A stretch of DNA of 64,000 nt from Luteibacter sp. 9135 (lineage in GTDB: Bacteria; Pseudomonadota; Gammaproteobacteria; Xanthomonadales; Rhodanobacteraceae). The stretch is taken from contig NZ_JQNB01000001.1 in assembly GCF_000745005.1 (NCBI RefSeq), positions 1,459,001 through 1,523,000 of the forward strand, in the 5' to 3' direction. A model generated the notes under the pieces. That model made no database searches. It was not told the DNA's origin and saw nothing but the letters and a program-made list of their open reading frames with translations. The position numbers and the translations under genes are program-made. How positions within the stretch are numbered: the stretch's first letter is position 1; every line of letters begins with the position of its first letter. This document shows, one piece after another, positions 46,429 through 56,228 of the stretch.

Positions 46429-47708
46429 TATCCAGGGAGACCCCGTTCAACGTCATGGAAGATTTCATCGCATCCCCCGAACTGAAACGGGTGGCGTTCG
46501 TCGCCGGCCTGTTCGTCGTAGCCTGGCTGGTCGGCCTGCTGGGCCGCGTGTTCCTGCACCGCGTGGTGCGCGTGGCCACCCGTCACACCGCCTGGCGCTG
46601 GGACGACGCCCTCTACGAATACGGCGCGTTCCGTTGGCTGGCGCGGATGCTTCCCGCCATCGTCGTCTATTACGGCATCGCCCTGTTTCTCTCGGTGGCC
46701 GACGACGACATGGGCGCCTTCATCCGCAACCTGGCCGTGTGCTGGATGATCGTCTGCGTGATCGCCGCACTGGGTCGTGCCCTGATCGCGTTCGAATCGC
46801 TCTATAGCGCCACGCCCGCAGGCAAGCGTTCCATCAAGGGTGTGGTGCAGCTGATGCAGCTGGCCTTGTGGATCGTCGCGCTGGTGCTGGTCATCACCAA
46901 GCTCACCCACCAGAGCATCGGCCTGTTGCTGTCCGGCATCGGTGCCATGTCGGCCGTGCTGCTGCTGGTGTTCAAGGACACCATCCTCGGCTTCGTCGCC
47001 GGTATCCAGCTCAGCACCAACGACATGCTGCGCGTGGGCGACTGGATCACCATGACCTCGGCCGGCGTCGATGGCGACGTCATCGACATCACCCTGCACA
47101 CGGTGAAGGTGCGCAATTTCGATCGCACCATCGTGACCGTGCCGACCTGGCGCCTGATCGCCGAGTCGTTCCAGAACTGGCGCGGCATGTCCGAATCGGG
47201 CGGCCGGCGGATCAAGCGGGAGTTGTTCATCGACGCGGCAGGCGTGCGCTTTCTCGAGGACGCGGAAATCGAACGCTTCGGCAAGATGCACCTGCTCACC
47301 GGTTACCTCGCACGCAAGCGAGAGGACATCGCACGCTGGAACGAGGCCCTTGGCGAGCCCGGCAAGCTGCCGGTCAATCGCCGCCGGCAGACCAATATCG
47401 GCGCCTTCCGCGCGTATGCCGATGCCTACCTCGCGGCCCATCCGGACGTGCACGACAGGATGACCCGCATGGTGCGCATGCGCGACCCGGGCGCGCTCGG
47501 CATCCCGCTGGAAATCTACGCGTTCACCAATACGGTGGTCTGGCTCGACTACGAGCGCATCCAGGCGGATATCTTCGATCACCTCATCGCCATCCTTCCC
47601 GAGTTCGGGCTGCGTCCGTTCCAGCAGCCTTCCGGTGGCGACCTGCGGGAGGGCTTCGCAGCGCTGCGGCCATCCTCCGCGGCGGCCATCGCGTCGGGTG
47701 GCGACTGA
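46425..47708 (+). CDS. MscS-family mechanosensitive channel, YbdG/MscM-like
   Basis: This 427-residue inner-membrane channel protein opens under membrane tension to release solutes. Several N-terminal helices (about 20-165) are followed by the pore helix and MscS beta-domain: GIGAMSAVLLLVFKDTILGFVAGIQLSTNDMLRVGDWI. TLHTVKVRNFDRTIVTVPTWRLI and a C-terminal region near AFTNTVVWLDYERIQADIFDHL match YbdG in length and form. The start overlaps the folB stop; a second ATG at 46455 is too far from a ribosome site. It separates folB from folK. Confidence 0.9.
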   Translation: MISRETPFNVMEDFIASPELKRVAFVAGLFVVAWLVGLLGRVFLHRVVRVATRHTAWRWDDALYEYGAFRWLARMLPAIVVYYGIALFLSVADDDMGAFIRNLAVCWMIVCVIAALGRALIAFESLYSATPAGKRSIKGVVQLMQLALWIVALVLVITKLTHQSIGLLLSGIGAMSAVLLLVFKDTILGFVAGIQLSTNDMLRVGDWITMTSAGVDGDVIDITLHTVKVRNFDRTIVTVPTWRLIAESFQNWRGMSESGGRRIKRELFIDAAGVRFLEDAEIERFGKMHLLTGYLARKREDIARWNEALGEPGKLPVNRRRQTNIGAFRAYADAYLAAHPDVHDRMTRMVRMRDPGALGIPLEIYAFTNTVVWLDYERIQADIFDHLIAILPEFGLRPFQQPSGGDLREGFAALRPSSAAAIASGGD

Positions 47709-48232
47709 TGGGCCGTGCCTACCTCAGCCTCGGTTCCAACATCGACGCCGCCCGCTGGCTGGGCGCGGCGGTGAGGGAACTGCGCGCGCGGTTCGGTCCG
47801 CTGGACGTCTCGCCCGTGTACCGCAGCGCCGCCGTCGGCTTCGACGGCCCCGATTTCCTCAACCTGGCCGTGGCGATGGACAGCGACCTCGAGCCGGAAG
47901 CCCTTAACGACTGGCTGCATGCGCTGGAAGATCGCCACGGCCGCGTCCGCGGCGGCAAGCGCTACGCGGACCGCACGCTCGATGTCGACATCGTGCTCTA
48001 CGACGACCGGGTGATGCGTGGAGAAGGGCACCTCGAGTTGCCGCGGGGCGAATTGCGCCACGCCTTCGTCCTCAAGCCGCTGGCCGATATCGCGCCGGCC
48101 GTGCGTCATCCGCTGGAGGGGCGCACCCTGGGCGAGTTATGGGCAGCCTTCCCGGCCGATCGCGAGCCGCTGGCGCGGGACGAGGCCTGCACGGCGGCGG
48201 TCCAGGCGGGTGCCCGATCCGCTGGGCCCTGA
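47708..48232 (+). CDS. folK: 2-amino-4-hydroxy-6-hydroxymethyldihydropteridine pyrophosphokinase
   Basis: This 174-residue enzyme pyrophosphorylates 6-hydroxymethyl-dihydropterin for dihydropteroate synthase. AYLSLGSNIDAARWL, VYRSAAVGFDGPDFLNLAVAM and RYADRTLDVDIVLYDD, the last holding the metal aspartates, are diagnostic. Its ATG overlaps the channel stop by one base (TGATG). Confidence 0.93.
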   Translation: MGRAYLSLGSNIDAARWLGAAVRELRARFGPLDVSPVYRSAAVGFDGPDFLNLAVAMDSDLEPEALNDWLHALEDRHGRVRGGKRYADRTLDVDIVLYDDRVMRGEGHLELPRGELRHAFVLKPLADIAPAVRHPLEGRTLGELWAAFPADREPLARDEACTAAVQAGARSAGP

Positions 48233-48303
48233 CCACCCGCGGTGGCAGCAGGCCGGGCAAGGTGATACAACGCGTTCCACCTATGGGGCTATAAGGAACG
48301 GCA

Positions 48304-49158
48304 ATGGGTAAGTTCGCACGCAGTTGGGCGCTGATGAAGGCGAGCGCCCGCATCCTCCGCCAGGACAAGGAACTGATGCTGTTTCCGCTGTTCGCGGGCA
48401 TCGCCTCGCTGCTGGTGATCGCCACCTTCGCCTGGCCGGTCATCGCCATGATCGGCACCCACCATGCCGACTTCGAAGGGCAGCGCCGGCATGTCTCGCC
48501 GCTGTTCATGCTGGTCAGCTTCGCGTTCTATTTCGTGCAGTACAGCGTGGTCATCTTCTTCAACGTGGCGCTGGCCTCCGCCGCCATGATCCGCCTGGAT
48601 GGCGGCAACCCGACGCTCGGCGATGGCCTTCGCGCGGCGCGCGGCAAGCTGCCCAACATCATCGGTTACGCACTCGTCGCCGCCACGGTGGGCATGATCC
48701 TGCGCGCCTTGCAGGAGCGCCTGGGCTTTGTCGGCCGCATCGTCGCCGGCATCCTCGGCTTCGGCTGGACGGTCGCCACCTTCCTCGTCGTGCCGGTGCT
48801 GGCCGCACAGGACATCGGCCCGGTGGATGCGGTTAAGCGCAGCACCTCGCTATTGAAGCTGACCTGGGGCGAAAACCTCATCGGCAACGCCGGCATCGGC
48901 GTGGCCGGCGGCGTGCTCACCCTCTGCCTGCTGTTCGCCAGCGGCCTGCTGTTCTTCGGCGCGTTCGCCACGCACTCGGTGGCATTGATGGTCGCCGTCG
49001 GCGTCGCCGCCGTGATCGCCCTGGTCGCGCTCACGCTGTTCCAGTCGGCGATGCACGGGGTGTACTCCGCAGCGCTGTATCGGTTCGCTACCGAAGGCGA
49101 TCCGGGGCAGGGCTTCGATCGGGCGCTGCTTGAATCGGCGTTCCGCCCCAAGAAGTGA
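48304..49158 (+). CDS. Multi-pass membrane protein (DUF6159-like)
   Basis: This 284-residue inner-membrane protein has five or six hydrophobic segments. It starts MGKFARSWALMKASARILRQ, a pattern of DUF6159 proteins. The internal ILGFGWTVATFLVVPVLAAQ and the GPVDAVKRSTSLLKLTWGEN amphipathic part are conserved in that family, whose function is unknown. AAGGAA lies seven bases before the ATG. It follows folK after 71 bases and may be separately transcribed. Confidence 0.8.
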   Translation: MGKFARSWALMKASARILRQDKELMLFPLFAGIASLLVIATFAWPVIAMIGTHHADFEGQRRHVSPLFMLVSFAFYFVQYSVVIFFNVALASAAMIRLDGGNPTLGDGLRAARGKLPNIIGYALVAATVGMILRALQERLGFVGRIVAGILGFGWTVATFLVVPVLAAQDIGPVDAVKRSTSLLKLTWGENLIGNAGIGVAGGVLTLCLLFASGLLFFGAFATHSVALMVAVGVAAVIALVALTLFQSAMHGVYSAALYRFATEGDPGQGFDRALLESAFRPKK

Positions 49159-49344
49159 GTCGTCCCGCCATTCACCTCAGGGTGGACGACGCCGATTCGG
49201 CAGGATGCCGAAGCGCATGAGGACCCGTTGCCGTAGGTGCGGACGGATTTGACAGGCTGCGACGGCACCCTATAGTCGGTGACGCAGGCGGCAAAAACCC
49301 GCCCTGCGCGCGGGGGGATCCGCTCGGTGAAAAGGAGCATCGCC

Positions 49345-49878
49345 ATGGAAAGGAAAGGACTGTCTGCATCGATCGGCCTGTGTGCCGTCATCCTGATGTC
49401 GACGATGGGACATGAAGCATCGGCCGGTGACGTACCGGCGCAGGGTCGCGATACCGCGACGGTGTCGGCGGCTGCCCCCGCTGGTGACGCCACGGGCGAA
49501 ACCTCGTGCAGCCATGTGTTCAATGGATACACCATCACGGGCTATGCGCGACTTCGCGTCGTCACATCCGGGCAGCGGGTCACTGCCACGGTGACCGAAT
49601 ACCGCATCGCCGGTGCGAGCTCCAGCCGCAACAAGGCCAATGTCGATAACGACATGCGAGTCTGGAACAACGCGGCGGGCACGGGCGAGGGCAAGGCGGC
49701 GGACCTGGTCCATTCGGCGGATGCGATGCGCCAGGACGGGCAGTGGCACACGTTGAACCAGTCGGTCAGCAGCGCTCCCGGTTTCGACGTGAAGCGCGCA
49801 CGCGTGGGCGTACGCTTCACGTTCGACATGGCCAGTGGCGATCCGACGTGCTGGGCTACTTTCGAGGCCACGTTATAG
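49345..49878 (+). CDS. Secreted protein of unknown function
   Basis: This 177-residue protein has an N-terminal signal sequence (MERKGLSASIGLCAVILMST, cleavage near HEASAGD) and a Thr/Ala-rich linker. A domain with two cysteines follows (SCSHVFNGYT and DPTCWATFEATL), likely disulfide-bonded. AAAGGAG lies seven bases before the ATG. The repeated beta-strand pattern (ARLRVVTSGQRVTATVTEYRI) suggests a small beta-sandwich. No family is recognised. Confidence 0.72.
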   Translation: MERKGLSASIGLCAVILMSTMGHEASAGDVPAQGRDTATVSAAAPAGDATGETSCSHVFNGYTITGYARLRVVTSGQRVTATVTEYRIAGASSSRNKANVDNDMRVWNNAAGTGEGKAADLVHSADAMRQDGQWHTLNQSVSSAPGFDVKRARVGVRFTFDMASGDPTCWATFEATL

Positions 49879-49960
49879 GGCGGATGCCATCCACGGCGCG
49901 CGGCCTGGGGCTGTTTCCCTGGCTGTGCCACGGTCGCGGTCCTGCCGGTGGTAGCCGCAC

Positions 49961-50698
49961 TCAGATGGTCAACACCCTGCCGCCATCGACCCGGATCACC
50001 TGGCCGGTGGTGTAGTGCGCATCTTTCAGCAGCCAGCGCACGGCTTCCGCGACATCCCGCGGGTCGCCCTTGCGGGCCATCGGTGTCTTGGCGAGCAAGG
50101 CATCGACCGCCTCATCCGGCTTGCCGGACATCGGCCAGAGGATGGCACCCGGCGCCACGGCGTTCACGCGGACGTCCGGCGCCAGGTCCTTCGCCAGCGC
50201 CTGCGTCAGCATGACCAGCGCGGCCTTGGCCATCGAGTAGACGGCGTGTCCTCCCAGGGGGCGCTCCGCGTAGATGTCGACGATATTGACGATCGCCCCG
50301 CGTGCCTCGCGCAACGCCGGCGTGGCAGCCTGGGCCAGGAAGAACGGTCCGCGCGCGTTCGCGGCGAACAGGTCGTCCCAATGCGCCGGCGTGGTCTGGC
50401 CGATCGGCGTGGGGTAGAACGCCGAGGCATTGTTGACCAGGCCGTCGAGCCGGCCGAAGCGGGAAAGCACGGCGCCGATAAGCGCCTCGGGCGTGGCATC
50501 GTCTTCCAGTGCGCCGGCGAAGGTCGCGGCGCTGTCCGCGCGCACGCCGTTGAATTCCGCGGACAGCGCCTCGGCATCGTCGGCGGACCGGTGGTAGTGG
50601 ATCGCCAGGGTGCAGCCGGCGGCATGCAGGTGCCGCGCGATCGCTGCGCCGACACGACGCGCGCCGCCGGTCACGAGAACAACGCTTTGCTGGTTCAC
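49961..50698 (-). CDS. Short-chain dehydrogenase, pteridine-reductase-like
   Basis: This 245-residue SDR binds NADP(H) through TGGARRVGAAIARHLH and has LVNNASAFYPTPIGQT, the catalytic Tyr-Lys in YSMAKAALVMLT, and AVAPGAILWP. The GGARRVG motif and the SAFYPTP segment are typical of FolM/PTR1-type pteridine reductases, which reduce dihydrobiopterin or dihydrofolate. The start is a GTG at 50698 with AGGGAG six bases before it. Proximity to folB and folK fits a pterin role, but the genes are not in one operon. Confidence 0.86.
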   Translation of the reverse strand: MNQQSVVLVTGGARRVGAAIARHLHAAGCTLAIHYHRSADDAEALSAEFNGVRADSAATFAGALEDDATPEALIGAVLSRFGRLDGLVNNASAFYPTPIGQTTPAHWDDLFAANARGPFFLAQAATPALREARGAIVNIVDIYAERPLGGHAVYSMAKAALVMLTQALAKDLAPDVRVNAVAPGAILWPMSGKPDEAVDALLAKTPMARKGDPRDVAEAVRWLLKDAHYTTGQVIRVDGGRVLTI

Positions 50699-50750
50699 AC
50701 GACACTCCCTGTACGGCCGGTGGCGAGCTTGACGCAAACGCCGCGCGGCG

Positions 50751-51416
50751 TCACTTCCCGTCGGTGTCCGGTGCCATCGGCGGCTCGGCGTCCTCGACAT
50801 GCACCTCGCCGCTGAACAGCTCCATGGCGCTTTTGGCGACATGGTTGGTGTCGTAGTAGGCATACGCGCCCACGCCCATGGCGCCGACGATGGGCAGCCA
50901 GCGAGAGATGCCCTTGCCCACGGCGCGTTTGGACACGCTGACGCCGATACGGCCGGCCACGCGCTGGAGCACGCCCCCGGCGGCCCGGCGGAACACCAGG
51001 CGGTCGCCGACGCGCATGGCGATGTCGCGGAAAGCCTGCGCGGCGGTATGCCGGAACAGGCACCAGAGCATCTGTTCCCGGCCCAGGCTGGCCGTCTTGC
51101 CATAGGCCGCGGCGATATCGCTGACCAGCTGCCCCTGGATGCGCCAGATGGCGACCAGTTCCGGCAGGACGGTCAGCCAGCCGACCGGGCCGGGGGGCAG
51201 GGCGAGCGACCCGGCCGTCAGGCCGGCCTTGCGGGCCGCGGCGGCGGCGAGCTGCTGGCACTTCTCTTCAACCGTGGCGGGCGAGGCAGCCGCCACATCG
51301 CTTTCCGGAATATGGCTGACGAAGCTCAGGATGGCCCGGGTAACCGGGCTTTCGGTGCGGTCGGCGACCACGGCGATGATTTCTTTCGAGGTGGAAGTGG
51401 CGTCGTGCTTCGCCAT
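50751..51416 (-). CDS. EcsC-family-like protein
   Basis: This 221-residue protein has alternating hydrophobic helices such as LPPGPVGWLTVLPELVAIWRIQ and WLPIVGAMGVGAYAYYDTNH, resembling EcsC-family proteins found beside ABC transporters or alone. The ATG at 51416 matches the start of a coherent protein; the longer frame to 51545 is not protein-like. The function is unknown. It is divergent from the TonB receptor and ends 52 bases before the reductase gene start on the same strand. Confidence 0.68.
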   Translation of the reverse strand: MAKHDATSTSKEIIAVVADRTESPVTRAILSFVSHIPESDVAAASPATVEEKCQQLAAAAARKAGLTAGSLALPPGPVGWLTVLPELVAIWRIQGQLVSDIAAAYGKTASLGREQMLWCLFRHTAAQAFRDIAMRVGDRLVFRRAAGGVLQRVAGRIGVSVSKRAVGKGISRWLPIVGAMGVGAYAYYDTNHVAKSAMELFSGEVHVEDAEPPMAPDTDGK

Positions 51417-51619
51417 CGGGGCGGTTCCATGGAATCGAGGGGACCATGGTCGCCTTGGGGGCGTGAGTCGTCCATGAAGCGGGTTCGCGGTATGCTTTGA
51501 GACAAATCTCAGGGCCGAAAGCGGTCTGAAAGGTCGAAACGCCATAGTCGCCGCACCGAAATTCCCCCTTGCTGCGCCTGTCGTCAGTAACGTTATAACA
51601 TTCGTAAGAAGAGTCCCCG

Positions 51620-53728
51620 ATGACCCCTGTTCGCCTCGCCTTCTGCATCGCGCTTGCCCTTTCCGCCGCGCCGGCCTTCGCCACCGACGAAGCGCCCCCG
51701 CAAAAAGCCACGAACCTGGGCGAGGTCGATGTCAATGCGCGCCTGGACGAGGCCCGTAACAGCCTGTCGCCGGACACGGGCAGCAGCCAGTACGTGATGA
51801 CCCGCCAGACGATCCAGGCGTTGCCGCTGGGCGATTCCACTCCGCTGAACCAGGTCGTGCTCCAGGCGCCGGGCGTGGTGCAGGACTCCTACGGCCAGCT
51901 GCACGTGCGCGGCGATCACGCCAACCTGCAGTACCGGATCGACGGCGTGCTGATCCCCGAGAGCATCGGTGGTTTCGGCCAGACGCTGGACACCCGCATG
52001 ATCGACAACATCAAGCTGCTCACCGGCGCGCTGCCCGCGCAGTACGGTGATCGCACCGCGGCGGTCGTGGACATCACCACGCGCACGCCGAAGGATGGGG
52101 TTGGCGGCAGCGTCGGCATCACCGGTGGCCAGTTCGGTACGGTGAACCCCAATGCCACGCTGTTCGGCAAGAAGGACGACTGGAGCTTCTTCCTGACGGC
52201 CAACTACCTCAAGAACGACGTGGGCATCGAGAACCCGACCGCCAGCCGCACCGCCATCCACGACCACACCAACCAAGTGAAGGCGTTCGGCGACGTGTCG
52301 TACCTGATCAACAACGACACGCGCATCAGCTTCATGTTCGGTGCGACCAACAACCGCTTCGAGATCCCCAACAACCCGGGGCAGACGGCGCAGTTCGGTT
52401 ACCTGGATGTCACCAACTTCGACTCCGCGCAGCTCGATGAGCGCCAGCAGGAAAAGACCCGGTTCGGCGTGCTCAGCCTGCAGGGCAAGATGGGCGACAC
52501 CGCTTATCAGGTCTCGGCCGGTGAGCGTTACAGCAGCCTGGACTTCACGCCCGACGACATCGGTGACCTGATGTTCAACGGCGTCGCTTCCGACGTGCGC
52601 CGCGCGAACCGCGCCACCACGCTACAGGCGGATTTCGCCACGCCGCTGGGTGACAGCCATACCCTCCGCTACGGTGTTTACGGCGAGTTCGAGCGCGCCA
52701 CGTCGACCAACAACGCCCTCGTGTTCCCGGCCGACGGTGACGGCAACCAGACCTCCACCACGCCGCTGAACATCCTCGACAGCAGCCGCATCCTCGCCCG
52801 TACGTACGCGCTCTACCTGCAGGACGAGTGGAGCATCGGCGACAAGTGGACGGTGAACTACGGCGTGCGCGCCGACAAGTACAACGCGTTCAAGCCGGAA
52901 AGCCAGCTCAGCCCGCGCCTGGGCGTGGTCTACCAGCCGGTGGACGGCACCACGATCCACGCCGGCTACTCGCGTTACTTCACGCCGCCGGCCAGCGAAT
53001 CGATCAGTCCCACGTCGATCGCCAAGTTCGTCGGCACGACCAACGCGCTGCCGGACAACGGCAACGACACGCCGCTGGCCGAGCGCAGCAGCTACTACGA
53101 CGTGGGTATCTCGCAGAAGCTGGGCACGCAGTGGACCGTGGGCCTGGACAGCTACCGGCGCAACGTGTCGCGCATCCAGGATGAAGGCCAGTTCGGTGCC
53201 GCTGTCGTCTATTCGACCTTCAACTACGACCAGGGCAAGGTCAAGGGCGACGAGCTGACCGTCAACTACGACGGTGGCGCGCTGACCGCCTACTTCAATT
53301 TCTCGTACAACCGCTCTGTCGGCAAGCGCATCATCACCGGCCAGTACAACTTCGCTCCGGACGACCTGGCCTACATCCAGGACCACTTCATCCACCTCGA
53401 CCACGACCAGAAGTACACCTCGTCGGGCGGCATCAGCTACGCGTTCCCGGACAGCACGCGCATCGGTGCGAACTACCTGTTCGGCTCGGGCCTGCGTCGC
53501 GACGGCATCGTCCCCAACGGCGACACCATGCCGGCGTACTTCCAGCTCAACCTGAGCGTGGCGCACGACTTCAACCTGACCAGCGTGGGCGCGACACACG
53601 CGCAGTTCGCCCTGGTCAACGCGCTGGATCGCACCTACCAGCTGCGTGACGGCTCGGGCATCGGCGTGGGTGCACCGCAGTTCGGGCCGCGCCGTGGTGT
53701 GTTCCTCTCGCTGCAGCAGGACTTCTGA
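51620..53728 (+). CDS. TonB-dependent receptor
   Basis: This 702-residue outer-membrane receptor has a signal peptide (about 1-22, ending AFAT), a plug domain and a beta-barrel. The plug contains LHVRGDHANLQYRIDGVLIP and GALPAQYGDRTAAVVDITTR. The barrel includes YALYLQDEWSIGDKWTVNYGVR and LSPRLGVVYQPVDGTTIHAGYSR, and the C-terminal strand ends in FLSLQQDF with the usual Phe. Similar receptors in this order take up plant or organic compounds, but no ligand can be assigned. No regulator or enzyme is coupled to it. Confidence 0.87.
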   Translation: MTPVRLAFCIALALSAAPAFATDEAPPQKATNLGEVDVNARLDEARNSLSPDTGSSQYVMTRQTIQALPLGDSTPLNQVVLQAPGVVQDSYGQLHVRGDHANLQYRIDGVLIPESIGGFGQTLDTRMIDNIKLLTGALPAQYGDRTAAVVDITTRTPKDGVGGSVGITGGQFGTVNPNATLFGKKDDWSFFLTANYLKNDVGIENPTASRTAIHDHTNQVKAFGDVSYLINNDTRISFMFGATNNRFEIPNNPGQTAQFGYLDVTNFDSAQLDERQQEKTRFGVLSLQGKMGDTAYQVSAGERYSSLDFTPDDIGDLMFNGVASDVRRANRATTLQADFATPLGDSHTLRYGVYGEFERATSTNNALVFPADGDGNQTSTTPLNILDSSRILARTYALYLQDEWSIGDKWTVNYGVRADKYNAFKPESQLSPRLGVVYQPVDGTTIHAGYSRYFTPPASESISPTSIAKFVGTTNALPDNGNDTPLAERSSYYDVGISQKLGTQWTVGLDSYRRNVSRIQDEGQFGAAVVYSTFNYDQGKVKGDELTVNYDGGALTAYFNFSYNRSVGKRIITGQYNFAPDDLAYIQDHFIHLDHDQKYTSSGGISYAFPDSTRIGANYLFGSGLRRDGIVPNGDTMPAYFQLNLSVAHDFNLTSVGATHAQFALVNALDRTYQLRDGSGIGVGAPQFGPRRGVFLSLQQDF

Positions 53729-53779
53729 GTCCTCGCATCGAGGTGACCATGCGGTCGTGCCTTCCATTATCCTGAAGGC

Positions 53780-54973
53780 ATGACCGCCAAGCTTCCCGAT
53801 CCCGGCGCCGACGAGCGCGCCCATTCCGACCATCTGTCCGCCCTGCTCCGCGAGGAGATCGCGAGCCATGGCCCCATGCCCTTCTCACGGTTCATGGAGC
53901 GGTGCCTCTATGCGCCGGGGCTGGGCTACTACAGCGCAGGCAAGACCAAGTTCGGCGCGGATGGCGATTTCGTCACGGCACCGGAACTGGGTACGCTGTT
54001 CGCCCGCTGTGTCGTCCGTGCCGTCCAACCGGTGCTGGCTTCCCTGGGGCCCGATGCCGATGTCCTCGAGATCGGCGGCGGCAGCGGTGCCTTCGCCGAA
54101 GCGGCACTGCGCGCGCTGGATGCCGCCGGCCACGCACCGCGTCGTTTCATGATCCTGGAGCCCAGCGCGGATCTGCGCGAGCGCCAGCGCGAACGCCTGC
54201 ACGCCAACCTTCCTGCCGGCCTGGCCGCGCGCGTGAGCTGGCTCGACGGCCCGCTGGAAACGGAGTGGGAGGGCGTGATCTTCGCCAACGAAGTGATCGA
54301 TGCCCTGCCGACCACACGGATCACGGCCCGCGAGGGCGAAATCTACGAAGAGCACGTGGTGCTCGATGGCGAAGGTCGGTTCACGCGCAGCGACCGTCCG
54401 GCCGATGCCCTCGTCCGCGGGGCCGTGCGCCATGTGGAACGCGACCTGGGTCGCGACTTCGCCGATGGCTATCGCACCGAGATCCTGCCGCAGCTGCCGT
54501 ACTGGATGCAGGCGGTGGCCGGCACACTGCGTCGCGGCGCGATGGTCTTCGTCGATTACGGCTACACCCGCGGGGAGTTCTACCTGCCCGAGCGCACCGA
54601 CGGCACGCTGCGCGCGTTCTACCGCCACCGAGCCCACAACGACGTCTTCCACCTGCCGGGCCTGCAGGACCTGACCGCATCGGTGGACTTCACGGCGCTG
54701 GCGGAGGCGGGCAACAACGCGGGTTTCGGCGTGGCCGCCTACCTGTCACAGGCGCGGTTCCTGATCGCCGCCGGCTTGCAGGACGTTTTCGAGGACGACT
54801 ACCTGGGCCTGACCGATGAAGCGGCGCGCTTCCGGTTGTCGCAGGAAGTGAAGAAGCTGACCTTGCCCGACCAGATGGGCGAGCGCTTCCAGGTGATGAT
54901 GTTCGCCAGGGACATCGACCCGGGCGTGCTGCCGGCCGAGGTGATGGCGGCGGACCAGGGCTCCCGTCTGTAG
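53780..54973 (+). CDS. SAM-dependent methyltransferase, MidA/NDUFAF7-like
   Basis: This 397-residue protein belongs to COG1565. MERCLYAPGLGYYSAGKTKF, GADGDFVTAPELGTLFA, VLEIGGGSGAFAEAALRAL (SAM motif) and GVIFANEVIDALPTTRI are family signatures. The human relative NDUFAF7 methylates an arginine of a complex I subunit; bacterial targets are not known. Its end is 18 bases from the convergent cca gene. An NDUFA9-like gene lies next to cca, another complex I relative, but in the opposite direction. Confidence 0.88.
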   Translation: MTAKLPDPGADERAHSDHLSALLREEIASHGPMPFSRFMERCLYAPGLGYYSAGKTKFGADGDFVTAPELGTLFARCVVRAVQPVLASLGPDADVLEIGGGSGAFAEAALRALDAAGHAPRRFMILEPSADLRERQRERLHANLPAGLAARVSWLDGPLETEWEGVIFANEVIDALPTTRITAREGEIYEEHVVLDGEGRFTRSDRPADALVRGAVRHVERDLGRDFADGYRTEILPQLPYWMQAVAGTLRRGAMVFVDYGYTRGEFYLPERTDGTLRAFYRHRAHNDVFHLPGLQDLTASVDFTALAEAGNNAGFGVAAYLSQARFLIAAGLQDVFEDDYLGLTDEAARFRLSQEVKKLTLPDQMGERFQVMMFARDIDPGVLPAEVMAADQGSRL

Positions 54974-54991
54974 GTCTCGCCGGACCGAGCG

Positions 54992-56221
54992 TCAGGCGGT
55001 AGGGCGGGGCACGGCGGCGATGGCCGCGGCCTGGGCTTTCTTCATCGCCTCGCCGATGGCGGGGCCCTGCAAGCCCCGTTCGACGAAGGGCTGTGAGGTG
55101 ACGGCCGCGGCCGCGGTGCGGCAGCTGCGCAGGAAGTCGGCCTGCGGATAGGGCGCATCGGCACTGCCGGCGCGTCCACGTTTGTCGGCCATGCAGGCGA
55201 GCAGGAAGGTCTCCAGGCGCTCCGGTCGGCGCAGCGCGCCCAGGGCATCCAGCAGGCGGAGTACGGTGGTCGGCTTCAGTTCGAACGCCATGTGCGCGTT
55301 GAGGTGGTGCTTGCAGACCATCTCGGCCATGAAGGCGTATTCCGCAGGTACCTTGAGCCGGGCAGACAGTTCGCGAACGGGCGCGATGCCGCGCTGCTCG
55401 TGCATGATGTGCCGGGGCAGAACATCCGCCGGCGTCAGGGCCTTGCCCAGATCGTGCGTCAGGGCACACCAGCCGACCAGCGCATCGCCCGGGGCCAGCG
55501 CCGCCGCGGCGTCCAGCACCAGTTGCACGTGGATGCCCGTATCGACTTCCGGGTGGTACTCCGGCCGCTGGGGGACGCCGTAGAGCGCATCCACCTCGGG
55601 AAACAGCAGGCGCAGCGCGCCGGTGTCCCGCAGCACCTGCACGAATACCGACGGACGGGATTCGGCCAGCGCCTTGCGCGTTTCGGTCCATACGCGCTCG
55701 GGCACGAGGTGATCCACCTCGCCGTCGTCCACCATGCGCCGCATCAGCGCCATCGTGTCGTCGGCGACCGTGAAACCCAGTGGGGCATATCGCGCCGCGA
55801 AGCGCGCGACACGCAAAAGCCGGACCGGATCTTCCGCGAACGCCGACGAGACATGCCTGAGCGTAAGCGTGCGGATATCGTCGACCCCGCCGAACGGATC
55901 CACCAGACTGCCGTCGTCGCGCTGGGCGATGGCGTTGATGGTCAGGTCGCGGCGCTCGAGGTCCTGCTCGACGGTGACGCTGGGGTCGGCATGGAACGCG
56001 AAGCCGTGGTAACCGCGGCCCGTTTTGCGCTCCGTGCGCGCCAGCGCGTATTCCTCCTTCGTCTGCCCGTGCAGGAAGACGGGGAAATCCTTGCCGACCG
56101 GCTTGAAGCCGGCGGCGAGCATGTCGTCGGGCGTGGCTCCCACGACGACCCAGTCGCGATCCACCACGGGGCGGCCGAGCAGCTGATCGCGGACGGCGCC
56201 GCCGACGAGGTAGATCTCCAC
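54992..56221 (-). CDS. cca: CCA tRNA nucleotidyltransferase
   Basis: This enzyme of about 409 residues adds or repairs the 3' CCA end of tRNAs. [29 protein letters not shown] holds the nucleotidyltransferase motif. [14 protein letters not shown] and [15 protein letters not shown] bind nucleotide. The HD motif LTHDLGKA lies in the C-terminal phosphohydrolase domain found in gammaproteobacterial CCA enzymes. The start is a GTG at 56221, seven bases after the stop of the upstream gene, without a clear ribosome site. Confidence 0.94.
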   Translation of the reverse strand: MEIYLVGGAVRDQLLGRPVVDRDWVVVGATPDDMLAAGFKPVGKDFPVFLHGQTKEEYALARTERKTGRGYHGFAFHADPSVTVEQDLERRDLTINAIAQRDDGSLVDPFGGVDDIRTLTLRHVSSAFAEDPVRLLRVARFAARYAPLGFTVADDTMALMRRMVDDGEVDHLVPERVWTETRKALAESRPSVFVQVLRDTGALRLLFPEVDALYGVPQRPEYHPEVDTGIHVQLVLDAAAALAPGDALVGWCALTHDLGKALTPADVLPRHIMHEQRGIAPVRELSARLKVPAEYAFMAEMVCKHHLNAHMAFELKPTTVLRLLDALGALRRPERLETFLLACMADKRGRAGSADAPYPQADFLRSCRTAAAAVTSQPFVERGLQGPAIGEAMKKAQAAAIAAVPRPTA

Positions 56222-56228
56222 GGGCGTG